A DNA stretch of 64,000 nt from Fibrobacter sp. (GCA_024398955.1 JAKSIG010000006.1:1-64000), one strand, 5' to 3'. Counted from the stretch's first letter, positions 1-8,358 are shown. Notes: generated by a model from the letters alone, not told the origin. Made by a program: numbers and translations.

Positions 1-54
1 GCCTTACGGCGGCGGTTTTCAAGACCGCTGACTTACCAATTAGCCTATTCCTCC
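1..54 (-). tRNA. tRNA-Ser(UGA), 3' part missing at window edge
   Basis: Read on the minus strand, the 5' acceptor strand GGAGGAA is followed by a D-arm and an anticodon stem-loop GCGGT-CTTGAAA-ACCGC with anticodon UGA. The beginning of a long variable arm (CGCCGTAAGGC) is visible, as expected for a class II serine tRNA. The T-arm and 3' acceptor strand lie outside the window. Confidence 0.9.
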
Positions 55-140
55 AGAGAGTGGGCAAAGGATAGAAAAATATATGCTTTTCCGTCAATAG
101 TTCTTGAGATTTTTTAGTGCATTAACTATTATTAGAGCAT

Positions 141-1289
141 ATGACGGAAGTAGAACTGAAACAAGTTGCAGAGTCCCAGAGAATTCTGGAGTTGCTGTTC
201 TCCTATATGCCGAAAATTGCGGCGGAACGACAGATGGACAATCTGCTTGTGCTGATGGCCGATCTTGGTCGGTCCATCGTGTCTGCTGACCGTTGTTCCC
301 TGTGGCTTGTTGACGAAGAAAGCGGCGAGCTGTGGACTAAGGTTGCTCATGGTGTAAGCGAGCTCCGCATTCCGCAGAATGCAGGCTTTGTTGGCTGCTC
401 CGTTATTACTGGTGAGCCGCTGCTGATCAAGGACGCTTACCAGGATTCCCGCTTTGACCGCCGTAGCGATGAAAAGACTCACTACCACACCACGTCTGTT
501 TTGACGGTGCCCCTAATGGATTCCATGGGCAAGGTGATGGGGGTGTTCCAGGCGATCAACAAGCAGGGCGAGTCTCAGGTTTTCTCTGAACAGGATTTGG
601 AGCGTCTGAAGCTTACTGCAGTGTATTCCGCGAAGACCGTGGAATCTGCAATGCTTACGGCTGAACTTGAAGCAACCCAGCGTGAAATCATTCATACCCT
701 GGGCGAGGCTTCTGAATCCCGTAGCCGCGAAACCGGCGACCATATTTTGCGTGTGGCAGAAATTTCCAAGAAGCTGGCTGAATATCTGGGACTTCCTCGT
801 GAAGAGGTCGAACGAATTCATCTGGCTGCACCGATGCATGACCTTGGCAAGATCGGTATTCCCGATGCCGTGCTGAACAAGCCGGGTAAGCTTACCGACG
901 AAGAATATGCCGTCATGAAGACCCATGCGGAAATCGGCTACAAGATGCTTTGCAATTCTAAGCGAAAGCTTTTGCGTTTTGCCGCCAATGTGGCCCGTTC
1001 CCATCATGAACGTTGGGATGGTCGAGGCTATCCTCTTGGTCTTAAGGGCGAGGATATCCCTCTGGCAGGCCGCATTTGCGCTGTTGCCGACGTGCTGGAC
1101 GCCTTGTCTTGCCATCGCTGCTATAAGGCTCCGTGGCCCGAGGAAAAGGTAAAGGAAGAATTCGTGAAGATGAGCGGATCTCAGTTCCAACCTGAGGTGG
1201 TGGATGCCCTGATGGCTCACTGGGATGATATTTATGCACCCTATAGAGTTGGAGCCGAGGAACCGGATTCTGGTGACGGTCGTCGCTAG
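141..1289 (+). CDS. GAF domain / HD-GYP domain phosphodiesterase
   Basis: 382-residue cytoplasmic protein with no signal peptide or membrane segment. Residues about 30-170 look like a GAF sensor domain (LDRCSLWLVDEE-type strand and a VLTVPLMD core). Residues about 185-365 are an HD-GYP domain: the HD pair in MHDLGKIGIPD, then SHHERWDGRGYP with the GYP signature, then the conserved AVADVLDALS helix. HD-GYP proteins hydrolyse cyclic di-GMP or related cyclic dinucleotides. The metal-binding His/Asp residues are present, so the enzyme is probably active and its GAF domain presumably senses a small ligand. It is transcribed alone and followed by a terminator. No obvious target or cyclase gene is nearby, so the process it controls cannot be told from context. 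Confidence 0.92.
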   Translation: MTEVELKQVAESQRILELLFSYMPKIAAERQMDNLLVLMADLGRSIVSADRCSLWLVDEESGELWTKVAHGVSELRIPQNAGFVGCSVITGEPLLIKDAYQDSRFDRRSDEKTHYHTTSVLTVPLMDSMGKVMGVFQAINKQGESQVFSEQDLERLKLTAVYSAKTVESAMLTAELEATQREIIHTLGEASESRSRETGDHILRVAEISKKLAEYLGLPREEVERIHLAAPMHDLGKIGIPDAVLNKPGKLTDEEYAVMKTHAEIGYKMLCNSKRKLLRFAANVARSHHERWDGRGYPLGLKGEDIPLAGRICAVADVLDALSCHRCYKAPWPEEKVKEEFVKMSGSQFQPEVVDALMAHWDDIYAPYRVGAEEPDSGDGRR

Positions 1290-1323
1290 CGTTCACAGTC
1301 TAGGTAGGTGTGTAGAACAAATT

Positions 1324-1354
1324 AACGGACTCCTTGTGGGTTCGTTTTTTTTTG
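1324..1354 (+). terminator. Intrinsic terminator after the HD-GYP gene
   Basis: AACGGACTC pairs (with wobbles) with GGGTTCGTT around a short loop, followed by a run of T. It lies 35 bp past the stop codon. Confidence 0.7.
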
Positions 1355-1390
1355 CACAATAAGGCAAGGGGCGAGAAAAAAAGAAAAAAG

Positions 1391-1424
1391 AAAAAAGACC
1401 TTAGCGTAAGCTAAGGTCTTTTTC
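1391..1424 (-). terminator. Bidirectional terminator at the 3' end of tRNA-Phe
   Basis: Perfect stem AGACCTTAGC / GCTAAGGTCT with a GTAA loop. It is flanked by an A-run on one side and a T-run on the other, so it can stop transcription from either strand. Its main client is the minus-strand tRNA-Phe. Confidence 0.85.
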
Positions 1425-1425
1425 G

Positions 1426-1498
<73 letters not shown>

Positions 1499-1512
1499 GA
1501 ATTGATGAGCCA

Positions 1513-1541
1513 AATATAGCATAGGTTGTGAGCCTTGTCAA
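1513..1541 (-). promoter_or_regulatory. Sigma-70-type promoter for tRNA-Phe
   Basis: On the minus strand TTGACA is followed by exactly 17 bases and then TATATT, ending 15 bp upstream of the tRNA 5' end. This is a near-consensus housekeeping promoter and the best example in the window. The rest of 1542-1680 shows only T-rich sequence and no gene. Confidence 0.8.
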
Positions 1542-1691
1542 GGGTAAATAAGATATTACCGATATTTTTTCCTTTTTTTTTCTAAAACTTCTAAATTTAC
1601 ACTTGGGTGTTGAAAGTGTATGTCGGACTGTTGGGATGTCTAGACGTAAATTGACTGATTTTTTTCAGTATCAAACTTGATAGGTGGCTTT

Positions 1692-4190
1692 GTGTTCCTA
1701 GAAAAGAAAGTATACGGCATTGCGGCTTTGGGCTGTTTGGGTTTGTTTCTTAATGGTGTTATGGGCTGTTCGTCCGATGACAGCACTTCTAGTAATGAAA
1801 TTCTTCAGGGTGTAGTTGCTGATACAACCCAGATTATCGATCCCATTACAGGTGACACCATTACCAGGATTGACACTCTTATTCCGGGGCTTGATTCGAT
1901 TCGTGTGATTGACCCTGTTACTGGGGATACAGTTCTTAAAATCGACACCATATATGTTCCGCAGGATACTTCTCTTCGTTGGGTTGGCAATTCTGCCTTG
2001 ATCATTACTGAAATTGCCCCTGTCAATCTTAACTGGCTCGACGAAGAAGGGAACGATCCGGGCTGGGTTGAAATTTATAATGCCGGTAACGAATCCGCCA
2101 ATTTGAAGGGCTATTCTCTTATTGAAAATACCAAGAATGGCCGCAAGTGGATTTTCGGCGATGAGCTGATTGCCGCTAAGGGCTTCCGTACCGTTTTCTG
2201 CGATAAGAAGAACCTGGCTGTGTCTCCCAACGATACTGAATATGGGCACGGTCGTACCCATACCAACTGGAAACTGGAAAAGGATGGCGGTTCCGTATAC
2301 CTGGTAGACCCTTACTTTGGAATTCGCGATTCCGTTCACTACCCGGAACTTTCTTCTGGCGTAAGCTGGGGTATTGTGGATGGTGGCGCCTGGAAGTATT
2401 TCGGAACTCCTACTCCTGAGAAACCCAACAATGTGGAAACCGCATTTGATGGATTGGCTCCGACCTTTAACTTTGACGGTGCCGAGGGTGGCTTCTATAA
2501 TGAACCTATCAAATTGAATCCTCCTCAGACCGGCAATGGTCTGTCGGTGCGCTGCACTCAGGATGGTTCTGAGCCTACAAAGAACTCTCCGGAATTCAAG
2601 GATCCTATAAACGTAGACCACAATATGGTTGTACGCTGTGCCGCCTTTAAGGATGGCTTGCTGACCAGGCAGGTTGTAAGCAACACCTATTTTATTGGCG
2701 AGCAGGTTAGTATGCCTGTGGTTGCTGTTAGCGTTGATCCTAGTTTCTTTGACAAGCATTACATCAATGCCTCCTGCTCTGAACCGAAGTCCTGCCCGGC
2801 AGGCCTTTATGAAGATGTTGAATTCCCGGTTCATGTGGAATACTTCGCCGAAGGTAGCGCCAGTGCCAGCAAGGCTTTTGAAATTGATGCAGGAATCTCT
2901 CTGATGGGTAACTATAGCCGTATGGAAAAGAAGAAGTCCGTGGCTATCGTAATGCGTGAACAGTATCAGGATGGCCGTCTGGACTATCCGCTGTTTGAAA
3001 CCCGTAAGGATACTCACCACAAGTTCAAGGCATTCAATCTCCGTAACAACGGTAACCGTTTTGTGAGCGACTACTTTGAAGATTCTATGGCTGGTGCAAT
3101 TCTTGAAGGTAGTGGCGTAGATTACCAGCGCAGCCGTCAGGTGGTTGTTTTCTATAACGGTAAGTACTATGGAATTCACGACATGCGTGAACGCTTTAAC
3201 CGCCACTACGTAGAAAGTAACTACGGTATTGACGCCGGCGAAGTGGAAATCATTAAGCACCTTGGCCGTGATATTACTGGTAGCGGGCTTACGGATGTCG
3301 CTAACTACACTACGTTGCTTCAGTTTGTTGCTGCAAACGACTTTAGCGGCGAAAACAACGCCAACTACGCTATGGTGAAGACCATGATGGATGTGGGTAA
3401 CTTTGCCGACTACATGATTGCCGAAATGTACGATCACAATGGTGACTGGCCCAACAACAACGTTCGTGCATGGCGTAGCCCTGAACAGCCCTGGAAGTTC
3501 ATGATCTATGACGTTGACCATGGCTTTGACTGGGAATGGAAGGTGGATGGCTTTGGCCAGAGCGTGAATATGTTCAAGTGGGTAAAGCAGGGTGGCCGCC
3601 CCGCAGGTTCCTGCTACAACAATACCAAGGGTGAATGTTTCCATACCTTGTATGTGCAGCTGATCAAGAATCCCGATTTCAAGCGCCTGTTTGTGAACCA
3701 TGCTTCTGTGATGCTGTCCAATTACCTGACTGCGGAAAATGTTGCCAAGGTTGTTGATGCAATGGCTTCTACCCTGGTTTCTTCTGAAACTTCTAGGGAC
3801 CTGGAAAAGTTCAAGCAGGATGAACGCTACTACCAGAACTCCTGCGGAAACGGTTTCAGTATTAGCGGTTCCTGCATGAAGGAATGGGCGGTTTCTCGCG
3901 ATGCGACGGTTCGTTCTGAATATCGTGAAGAATTCGGCCTTTCCAGCGATATCAAGGTTTCCATTGCCTCCAACGGTTCTGGCGTTGTCTTGATGGATGG
4001 CATGAACCTCCCGGGTAGTACCGCTTCTTCTACCAAGTATAGCGGAACCTTCTTCGGCGGTGTTCAGATGGAACTGACCGCAGTTCCTGCCAATGGTGCC
4101 GTGTTTACCGGCTGGAGCGATGGTTCCTCCGAAAACCCCCATATCGTTACTCCGACCGAGGGCATGTCCATTACGGCAACCTTCAAGTAG
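1692..4190 (+). CDS. CotH-kinase lipoprotein with LTD and InlB-type repeat domains
   Basis: A GTG start at 1692 is preferred over TTG at 1677 because AGGTGG lies 4 bases upstream of it; the product is then about 832 residues. A lipoprotein signal ends at the lipobox VMGC (Cys26). Next come two short tandem repeats (IDPxTGDTxxxID), a lamin-tail domain (about 101-225), a chitobiase-C-like beta domain, then a CotH kinase-like core (about 340-700) with YGIHDMRERF, NGDWPNNN and the metal-binding YDVDHGFD. The last 75 or so residues form an InlB B-repeat-like domain (FTGWSDGS). CotH proteins are atypical secreted kinases known from spore coats; in bacteria like this one the substrate is unknown. 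It is probably anchored in the outer membrane. It is a single gene bounded by a terminator. The 559-residue LTD lipoprotein at 39.8 kb is a relative sharing the LTD fold. Confidence 0.88.
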   Translation: MFLEKKVYGIAALGCLGLFLNGVMGCSSDDSTSSNEILQGVVADTTQIIDPITGDTITRIDTLIPGLDSIRVIDPVTGDTVLKIDTIYVPQDTSLRWVGNSALIITEIAPVNLNWLDEEGNDPGWVEIYNAGNESANLKGYSLIENTKNGRKWIFGDELIAAKGFRTVFCDKKNLAVSPNDTEYGHGRTHTNWKLEKDGGSVYLVDPYFGIRDSVHYPELSSGVSWGIVDGGAWKYFGTPTPEKPNNVETAFDGLAPTFNFDGAEGGFYNEPIKLNPPQTGNGLSVRCTQDGSEPTKNSPEFKDPINVDHNMVVRCAAFKDGLLTRQVVSNTYFIGEQVSMPVVAVSVDPSFFDKHYINASCSEPKSCPAGLYEDVEFPVHVEYFAEGSASASKAFEIDAGISLMGNYSRMEKKKSVAIVMREQYQDGRLDYPLFETRKDTHHKFKAFNLRNNGNRFVSDYFEDSMAGAILEGSGVDYQRSRQVVVFYNGKYYGIHDMRERFNRHYVESNYGIDAGEVEIIKHLGRDITGSGLTDVANYTTLLQFVAANDFSGENNANYAMVKTMMDVGNFADYMIAEMYDHNGDWPNNNVRAWRSPEQPWKFMIYDVDHGFDWEWKVDGFGQSVNMFKWVKQGGRPAGSCYNNTKGECFHTLYVQLIKNPDFKRLFVNHASVMLSNYLTAENVAKVVDAMASTLVSSETSRDLEKFKQDERYYQNSCGNGFSISGSCMKEWAVSRDATVRSEYREEFGLSSDIKVSIASNGSGVVLMDGMNLPGSTASSTKYSGTFFGGVQMELTAVPANGAVFTGWSDGSSENPHIVTPTEGMSITATFK

Positions 4191-4212
4191 TAAGACTGCT
4201 ATTTGATTTTAG

Positions 4213-4245
4213 AAAGAGTGTGGCGAAGGCTGCACTCTTTTTTTG
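4213..4245 (+). terminator. Terminator after the CotH lipoprotein gene
   Basis: AGAGTGTGGC pairs with GCTGCACTCT around a GAAG loop (two wobbles) and is followed by seven T. Its position shows that the longer reading frame running through 4203 is not the start of ubiE. Confidence 0.85.
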
Positions 4246-4316
4246 TATTGGGGAAGAAATCGCAATTTGTTTATTTAAAGGTTGGATGGGGAGGCTTTTT
4301 TTCTAAATTAGCGTGC

Positions 4317-5042
4317 ATGAGAAATCCCGAAGACAAAAGCTATGTCCGCAAGATGTTTGACGAAATATCTGGCCGGTATGATTTTTTGAATCATACCCTC
4401 AGCTGTTTTCAGGATATTCGCTGGCGCAGGGCCTGCTGCAGGGAACTGAAGAAACAGAATCCGGGGAAGCGTCTGCTGGACTTGTGTGGAGGTACCGGTG
4501 ATTTTGCGGTTACCTACGAGAAGTTTAACGGCAAGCAGGATTTGGCTATTCTCGGAGACTTTTCCTACGGAATGCTTCGTGGTGCGGATGGCAAGAATAC
4601 AACTGCCGTTCCTGTTCAGCTGGATGCCATGAAAATGCCTTTTGGTGACGCCACCTTCGATGTGGTGCTGAATGGCTTTGGCATGCGAAACCTACCCAAC
4701 GCCGAGGCCGGCCTGAAGGAATCTGCACGGGTTCTCGACAAGGGTGGCTACTTGCAGGTCCTGGAATTTTTTGCCCCTCGCAACGCCTTCAACAGGTTCT
4801 TTTACAAGGTGCTGGCTCCGATGTTCATTCCTGTAATGGGTGCTCTGTTCAGCAAGCACGATGCATACGAATATCTGGTAAATTCCGTGCTGCATTTTTT
4901 GCCGGTGGATGACTTTGTGAAGATGGCTGAAAGAAATGGCTTTGAACTTGTTCATGTAAAGCCTTGTTTCTGGGGTGTGGCTTATCGCGTATTGCTGAAG
5001 AAAACATCTTCGGAAGCTGCTACATCGGGAGACGCCAAGTGA
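4317..5042 (+). CDS. ubiE: UbiE/MenG demethylmenaquinone C-methyltransferase
   Basis: 241-residue SAM-dependent methyltransferase of the UbiE/COQ5 family, catalysing the ring C-methylation in menaquinone synthesis. The SAM-binding motif I is LDLCGGTGDF, and the family motif NGFGMRNLPN is clear. The ATG at 4317 (MRNPEDKSYV) is chosen because the in-frame extension upstream crosses a terminator and does not resemble the family. A TAAATT hexamer preceded by a T-run ends only 7 bases before this ATG, so the message may be leaderless or nearly so. It overlaps ubiX by 4 bp (GTGA), indicating co-translation of quinone genes. Confidence 0.93.
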   Translation: MRNPEDKSYVRKMFDEISGRYDFLNHTLSCFQDIRWRRACCRELKKQNPGKRLLDLCGGTGDFAVTYEKFNGKQDLAILGDFSYGMLRGADGKNTTAVPVQLDAMKMPFGDATFDVVLNGFGMRNLPNAEAGLKESARVLDKGGYLQVLEFFAPRNAFNRFFYKVLAPMFIPVMGALFSKHDAYEYLVNSVLHFLPVDDFVKMAERNGFELVHVKPCFWGVAYRVLLKKTSSEAATSGDAK

Positions 5043-5626
5043 GCCGCTTTATTCTTGGGGTGACAGGAGCCAGTGGCGCCATTTACGCAACTCGTACCGC
5101 CATGCATCTGAAGAAACTGGGGCATCATGTTACGGCTCTTGTAACTGCCCCCGGTAAGGATGTTGTGACCTACGAAGGCCAGGATGGCCTTTATAGATAT
5201 TGCGATGTGCTTCCGGATGTGAATGATTTTTTTGCGGAATGCGCCAGCGGCAGCGCTGACTACTCCGGCATGGCCGTAGTGCCTTGCTCCATGGGAACAT
5301 TGGGCCGTATGGCTGCCGGAACTTCCGATAATTTGCTTGTCCGCTCGGCGGATGTCTGCCTGAAGGAGCGCCGCCCCCTGGTAGTGGTGCCGAGGGAGAT
5401 GCCCTACAATTTGATCCACCTGGAAAATATGGAGCGGTTGACTCGGGCGGGGGCCGTGATTGTTCCTGCGTCGCCGCAGTTCTACAGCAAACCCGCTTCC
5501 ATTGATGAACTGGTGGACACCGTGGTGGTGAAGGTGCTGAAACATCTGGGCATACCGGCGGAACAATTTTGCGATGTAGTTAAACCGTGGAACAATGAAC
5601 AATTAACAATGAAGAATGAAGGGTGA
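5039..5626 (+). CDS. ubiX: UbiX-family flavin prenyltransferase
   Basis: 195 residues. The N-terminus is the UbiX signature GVTGASGAIYATR. MAVVPCSMGTLGRMAAG and the REMPYNLIHLENM segment are typical of the family that makes prenylated FMN for UbiD-type decarboxylases. The GTG start at 5039 overlaps the ubiE stop. No UbiD gene is in the window. In organisms using the futalosine menaquinone route, UbiX/UbiD/UbiA homologues act late in the pathway, and this trio fits that, but it is inference. The last dozen codons (WNNEQLTMKNEG) run into a repetitive AACAATGAA-type sequence, so the C-terminus looks captured from repeat DNA. Confidence 0.9.
   Translation: MSRFILGVTGASGAIYATRTAMHLKKLGHHVTALVTAPGKDVVTYEGQDGLYRYCDVLPDVNDFFAECASGSADYSGMAVVPCSMGTLGRMAAGTSDNLLVRSADVCLKERRPLVVVPREMPYNLIHLENMERLTRAGAVIVPASPQFYSKPASIDELVDTVVVKVLKHLGIPAEQFCDVVKPWNNEQLTMKNEG
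5590..5622 (+). repeat. AACAATGAA-type short repeat overlapping the ubiX 3' end
   Basis: Consecutive near-copies of AACAATGA/AATTAACA/ATGAAGAA fill the last codons of ubiX. The pattern is low-complexity and encodes the tail NNEQLTMKNE. Confidence 0.55.
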
Positions 5627-5634
5627 TTTGCGAT

Positions 5635-5704
5635 TAGAGACTAGAGACTAGAAACTAGAAACTAGAAACTAGAGGCTAGAGACTAGAGACTAGAGGCTAG
5701 GGGT
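5635..5704 (+). repeat. Ten-unit 7-bp tandem repeat (TAGAGAC family)
   Basis: Ten head-to-tail heptamers start at 5635: TAGAGAC x2, TAGAAAC x3, TAGAGGC, TAGAGAC x2, TAGAGGC, TAGGGGT. Each junction creates CTAG, a tetramer that is usually rare in bacterial DNA. The array sits in the 225-bp gap between ubiX and ubiA. Confidence 0.9.
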
Positions 5705-5773
5705 ATCGGGATGGTTCTGCTTGAGTTTTAAAGACGAAACATTCTCTAAATAGACTGCACTTGCGTTCTGCGG

Positions 5774-5827
5774 CCCTATCCCCTAGAACCTAGTCTCTAG
5801 ACCCTAAAAATGCCCTATCCCCTAGAA
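5774..5827 (-). repeat. Inverted, degenerate copies of the 7-bp repeat
   Basis: The minus strand reads CTAGAGACTAGGTTCTAGGG and again TTCTAGGGGATAGGG, so diverged units of the same family face the main array across about 70 bp. The two blocks could pair into a large hairpin just ahead of ubiA. Confidence 0.7.
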
Positions 5828-5851
5828 TGCCTTGTCCCTAAGCTAATAAGT

Positions 5852-6745
5852 ATGTTCAAGAAAATTCAAGAATTCGGTCATCTGGTGCGTTTGAGCCATT
5901 CCTTGTTTGCCATGCCCTTTGCCATTGGTTCCATGTGGGTGGCGGCAAACGGTTTCCGCGATATGAGCTGGCAGGAAACGGGCCGCATTATCGTTCTGAT
6001 TGTGCTTTGCATGGTAACTGCCCGCAATAGTGCCATGAGCTTTAACCGTATTGCCGATGCCGATATCGACGCCAAGAACCCGCGTACGGCAAAGCGTCAC
6101 TTGCCAGATGGTCGTCTGAGCAAGAAATCAGTCATTGCCTTTTTGGCGGTGAACGGTGTACTCTTCGTGACTTTTGCGGCCTTGCTGCAGCCCTTGGCAG
6201 GCTTGTTGGCATTGCCTGTGTGGCTGTTGCTGCTGTCCTATTCCTACTGGAAACGCTTTAGCTGGCTTTGCCATTGGTTCCTGGGTTTTGCAATCGGTAT
6301 GAGCCCTCTTGGCGCCTGGATCGCTATTCGTGGGGAGTTTGCTCTGTTTCCCATTTTCCTGCTGATGATACTGATGCTCTGGATGGGAGGCTTTGACATT
6401 ATCTACGCGACGCAGGATGAAGAAATTGACCGCCAGATGGGCTTGCATTCTGTACCGGCCCGCTTTGGTCGCAAGCGCTCGCTGCAGATTGCCTTCTGGA
6501 GCCATATGGCCATGCTTGCCTTGTGCGTGACTTTTGGTTTTGTATGGCAGATGGGCATTGCCTGGTGGGCTGTTTCTGTCTTGATGGCAGCCGCTGTTTT
6601 CTATATCCACTTGTTTAGAAAGTCAGATGATCTGGATGCGATGAATCGTGATTTCTTCTTGGCCAATGTTGCTATTAGTGTGCTGGTCATGGTTGGACTC
6701 ATTGTCTGGATTGTAATGGGAGGAGATGTCAATGTCCTTTACTAA
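5852..6745 (+). CDS. ubiA: UbiA-family prenyltransferase (possibly MqnP-like)
   Basis: 297-residue polytopic membrane protein. The two Asp-rich motifs of aromatic prenyltransferases are present: NRIADADID near residue 65 and DEEID within GGFDIIYATQDEEID near residue 190. These bind the Mg-prenyl diphosphate. The family attaches a polyprenyl tail to an aromatic quinone precursor. With ubiE and ubiX just upstream, a role in menaquinone synthesis (possibly the futalosine route) is likely. ATG at 5852 (MFKKIQEFGHLVRLSH) matches the family N-terminus; the upstream extension from 5810 is encoded by repeat-like sequence and is rejected. Confidence 0.88.
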   Translation: MFKKIQEFGHLVRLSHSLFAMPFAIGSMWVAANGFRDMSWQETGRIIVLIVLCMVTARNSAMSFNRIADADIDAKNPRTAKRHLPDGRLSKKSVIAFLAVNGVLFVTFAALLQPLAGLLALPVWLLLLSYSYWKRFSWLCHWFLGFAIGMSPLGAWIAIRGEFALFPIFLLMILMLWMGGFDIIYATQDEEIDRQMGLHSVPARFGRKRSLQIAFWSHMAMLALCVTFGFVWQMGIAWWAVSVLMAAAVFYIHLFRKSDDLDAMNRDFFLANVAISVLVMVGLIVWIVMGGDVNVLY

Positions 6746-6959
6746 CGGCCCAAGTAAATTTGATAATGAAGACAAGATCAAGATGTTTGAACGTCTTGGC
6801 TCATTAGGTGCCGTCATGGCCCTGGTCATCATCATTATGATTGAAAGCGGAAAGTTTGCAGCCTACCAGAACTTGCTGGATATGGGCCTCACTGCCATGA
6901 TCGTTGTGTTGGCTGTGGCTCTTGTAGGAAGCGTTTTCTTTAAATCAAAAAGAAAGTAG
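6732..6959 (+). CDS. Small two-helix membrane protein, unknown function
   Basis: 75 residues: a short polar N-terminus, two hydrophobic helices (about 23-38 and 51-67) and a basic end KSKRK. ATG at 6732 has AGGAG six bases upstream; the ATG at 6726 is too close to it. The gene overlaps the last 14 bases of ubiA in another frame, so it is translationally linked to the quinone genes. I do not recognise a family. It may support a membrane enzyme, but that is only suggested by position. Confidence 0.7.
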   Translation: MSFTNGPSKFDNEDKIKMFERLGSLGAVMALVIIIMIESGKFAAYQNLLDMGLTAMIVVLAVALVGSVFFKSKRK

Positions 6960-6986
6960 GGTGCAGTTCTAGCTTGCTCTGTTCGA

Positions 6987-7865
6987 TCAGATTTCTAGGT
7001 CGGCGGAGTAGACTGTTTCAACTTTACCGTCGTCTGTCTCGAATAGGAGACTTCCATCGGGTTGCATGTCAAGAATGCGGCCCGTTTTTTTGATGGAACC
7101 AATTCCGCTGTTGCGGTTTTCGTCGGTGCAGTTGTTGTTGACGACAATGGTTCCGCGGGCGCCGATGAACTGGTCCATCTTGCGCCAAGCTTCGATCCAC
7201 GGAGTTATCCCGAAGGCTCGGAACTGACCTACGGCTCTTTCGAGGTTCCCGATTAAGGCCTGAAGCAGCTTTTCGCGGTTGATGTTTCTGCCGCCAGCAA
7301 TTTCCTTAAGGGTGGTAACTGCACGATTTAAGAATGCATAGTGGGCGGAATCGCTATTGACATTGATTCCGACCCCGAGGTTCATTGCGGGCTTTGGCGG
7401 TTGACGCACTCCATTTTCTGAGGAACCTGGGATGAATACGATTTCTGCCAGGATGCCGCAGAACTTGCTCCTGCCGCAGAGGATATCGTTGGGCCACTTT
7501 ACGGTGACGCGGCCGAGATCCTTTGATGTGAGGGCGGAATCCTGCAGGTCGCGGAAAATTTCTGCGAAGGTGAGCGCTGCCACTTGAGTGATCTGCGCCG
7601 CACTGGCCAATGGAATTCCATCAAGCGGAATCAGGATGTTGAAGTAAAGATTCGCGTTTGCTGGTGATTCCCAGGTGCGTTCGTGACGGCCCCGACCGGC
7701 TGTTTGCTGGTTTGCTACAATGAGGGAACCTGGCATGAGTTCGCCAGAGGCTGCTTTTTGCTTCATGAGAGTGTGGGTGCTCTCTACGGATTCAAGACAA
7801 ATTGCAGGGAGTCCGGCAAATCCGGATAGGCTCCAGCGAGAAAAGATTTTTTCTTCAGAAAACAT
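6987..7865 (-). CDS. birA: Biotin--[acetyl-CoA-carboxylase] ligase
   Basis: 292 residues. The catalytic biotin-binding loop GRGRHERTW, the NLYFNI strand, VKWPNDILC and LGVGINVN are classic BirA/LplA-fold features. It joins biotin to carrier proteins of acyl-CoA carboxylases, which fits the carboxyltransferase gene at 62 kb. There is no N-terminal DNA-binding domain, so it is a monofunctional ligase and not a biotin repressor. The C-terminal SH3-like domain (GRILDMQPDGSLLFETDDG) is present. The start at 7865 follows the preceding gene's stop by one base; a longer frame would overlap that gene. Confidence 0.93.
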   Translation of the reverse strand: MFSEEKIFSRWSLSGFAGLPAICLESVESTHTLMKQKAASGELMPGSLIVANQQTAGRGRHERTWESPANANLYFNILIPLDGIPLASAAQITQVAALTFAEIFRDLQDSALTSKDLGRVTVKWPNDILCGRSKFCGILAEIVFIPGSSENGVRQPPKPAMNLGVGINVNSDSAHYAFLNRAVTTLKEIAGGRNINREKLLQALIGNLERAVGQFRAFGITPWIEAWRKMDQFIGARGTIVVNNNCTDENRNSGIGSIKKTGRILDMQPDGSLLFETDDGKVETVYSADLEI

Positions 7866-7866
7866 T

Positions 7867-8358
7867 TTACTGAGCCTTGGGCTCGCTGTTGTCGGAATTC
7901 CTTGCACTAGCTTCTGCCGGAAGAAGATCGTCCTTCTTTTCGTCTTCGATCATCTTGAGGGCCTCTTCGGGGAAGATGGCAAAGTATTCCCGCTTCTTGT
8001 CTTCAAAGAGCTGCAGCATGCGTTCCTGTTCGAATTGCTCGCGGTCGATGTTCTGCATAAAGAATTCATCGCGGGCAAAATCGCGGGTGGTCATCATCTT
8101 CTTCATTTCGTCGGAAATGTCATCCATACGATCCCACAGGATGTAGTAGGAGCCGATCATTTCGTCGGCGAAGATGTCCACGTTTAAGGTAACGGAGTTG
8201 TTCTTGGTGGAATCTACAAGTTCCACTTTTGCGTTTCGCTTTTCGGGGCGGAACACGTCTACATCGTTTACAGGCTTAGAAATGTCCTGGGCCCAGATGG
8301 GCGCGGACAGAGCGACTGCAAATAATGCGATTCTGGAAACTTGGAAAGCCATAGGCAT
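7867..8358 (-). CDS. Secreted hypothetical protein, Glu/Asp-rich
   Basis: 163 residues with a signal peptide (hydrophobic stretch ending ALSAPIWAQD), predicted to be exported to the periplasm. The rest is charged and mostly helical, with many E, D, K and M residues, ending in a polar tail. No family is recognised. It lies between tsaD (68 bp upstream) and birA (1 bp downstream) and is probably co-transcribed with them. The ATG at 8352 is an alternative start two codons downstream. Confidence 0.75.
   Translation of the reverse strand: MPMAFQVSRIALFAVALSAPIWAQDISKPVNDVDVFRPEKRNAKVELVDSTKNNSVTLNVDIFADEMIGSYYILWDRMDDISDEMKKMMTTRDFARDEFFMQNIDREQFEQERMLQLFEDKKREYFAIFPEEALKMIEDEKKDDLLPAEASARNSDNSEPKAQ

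Noticed and set aside
5635..5704. Possible CRISPR array
   Set aside because: The unit is 7 bp with no spacers and no cas genes nearby.
6732..6959. Toxin of a type I toxin-antitoxin pair
   Set aside because: Size and hydrophobicity fit loosely, but it overlaps ubiA on the same strand and there is no antisense RNA promoter visible.
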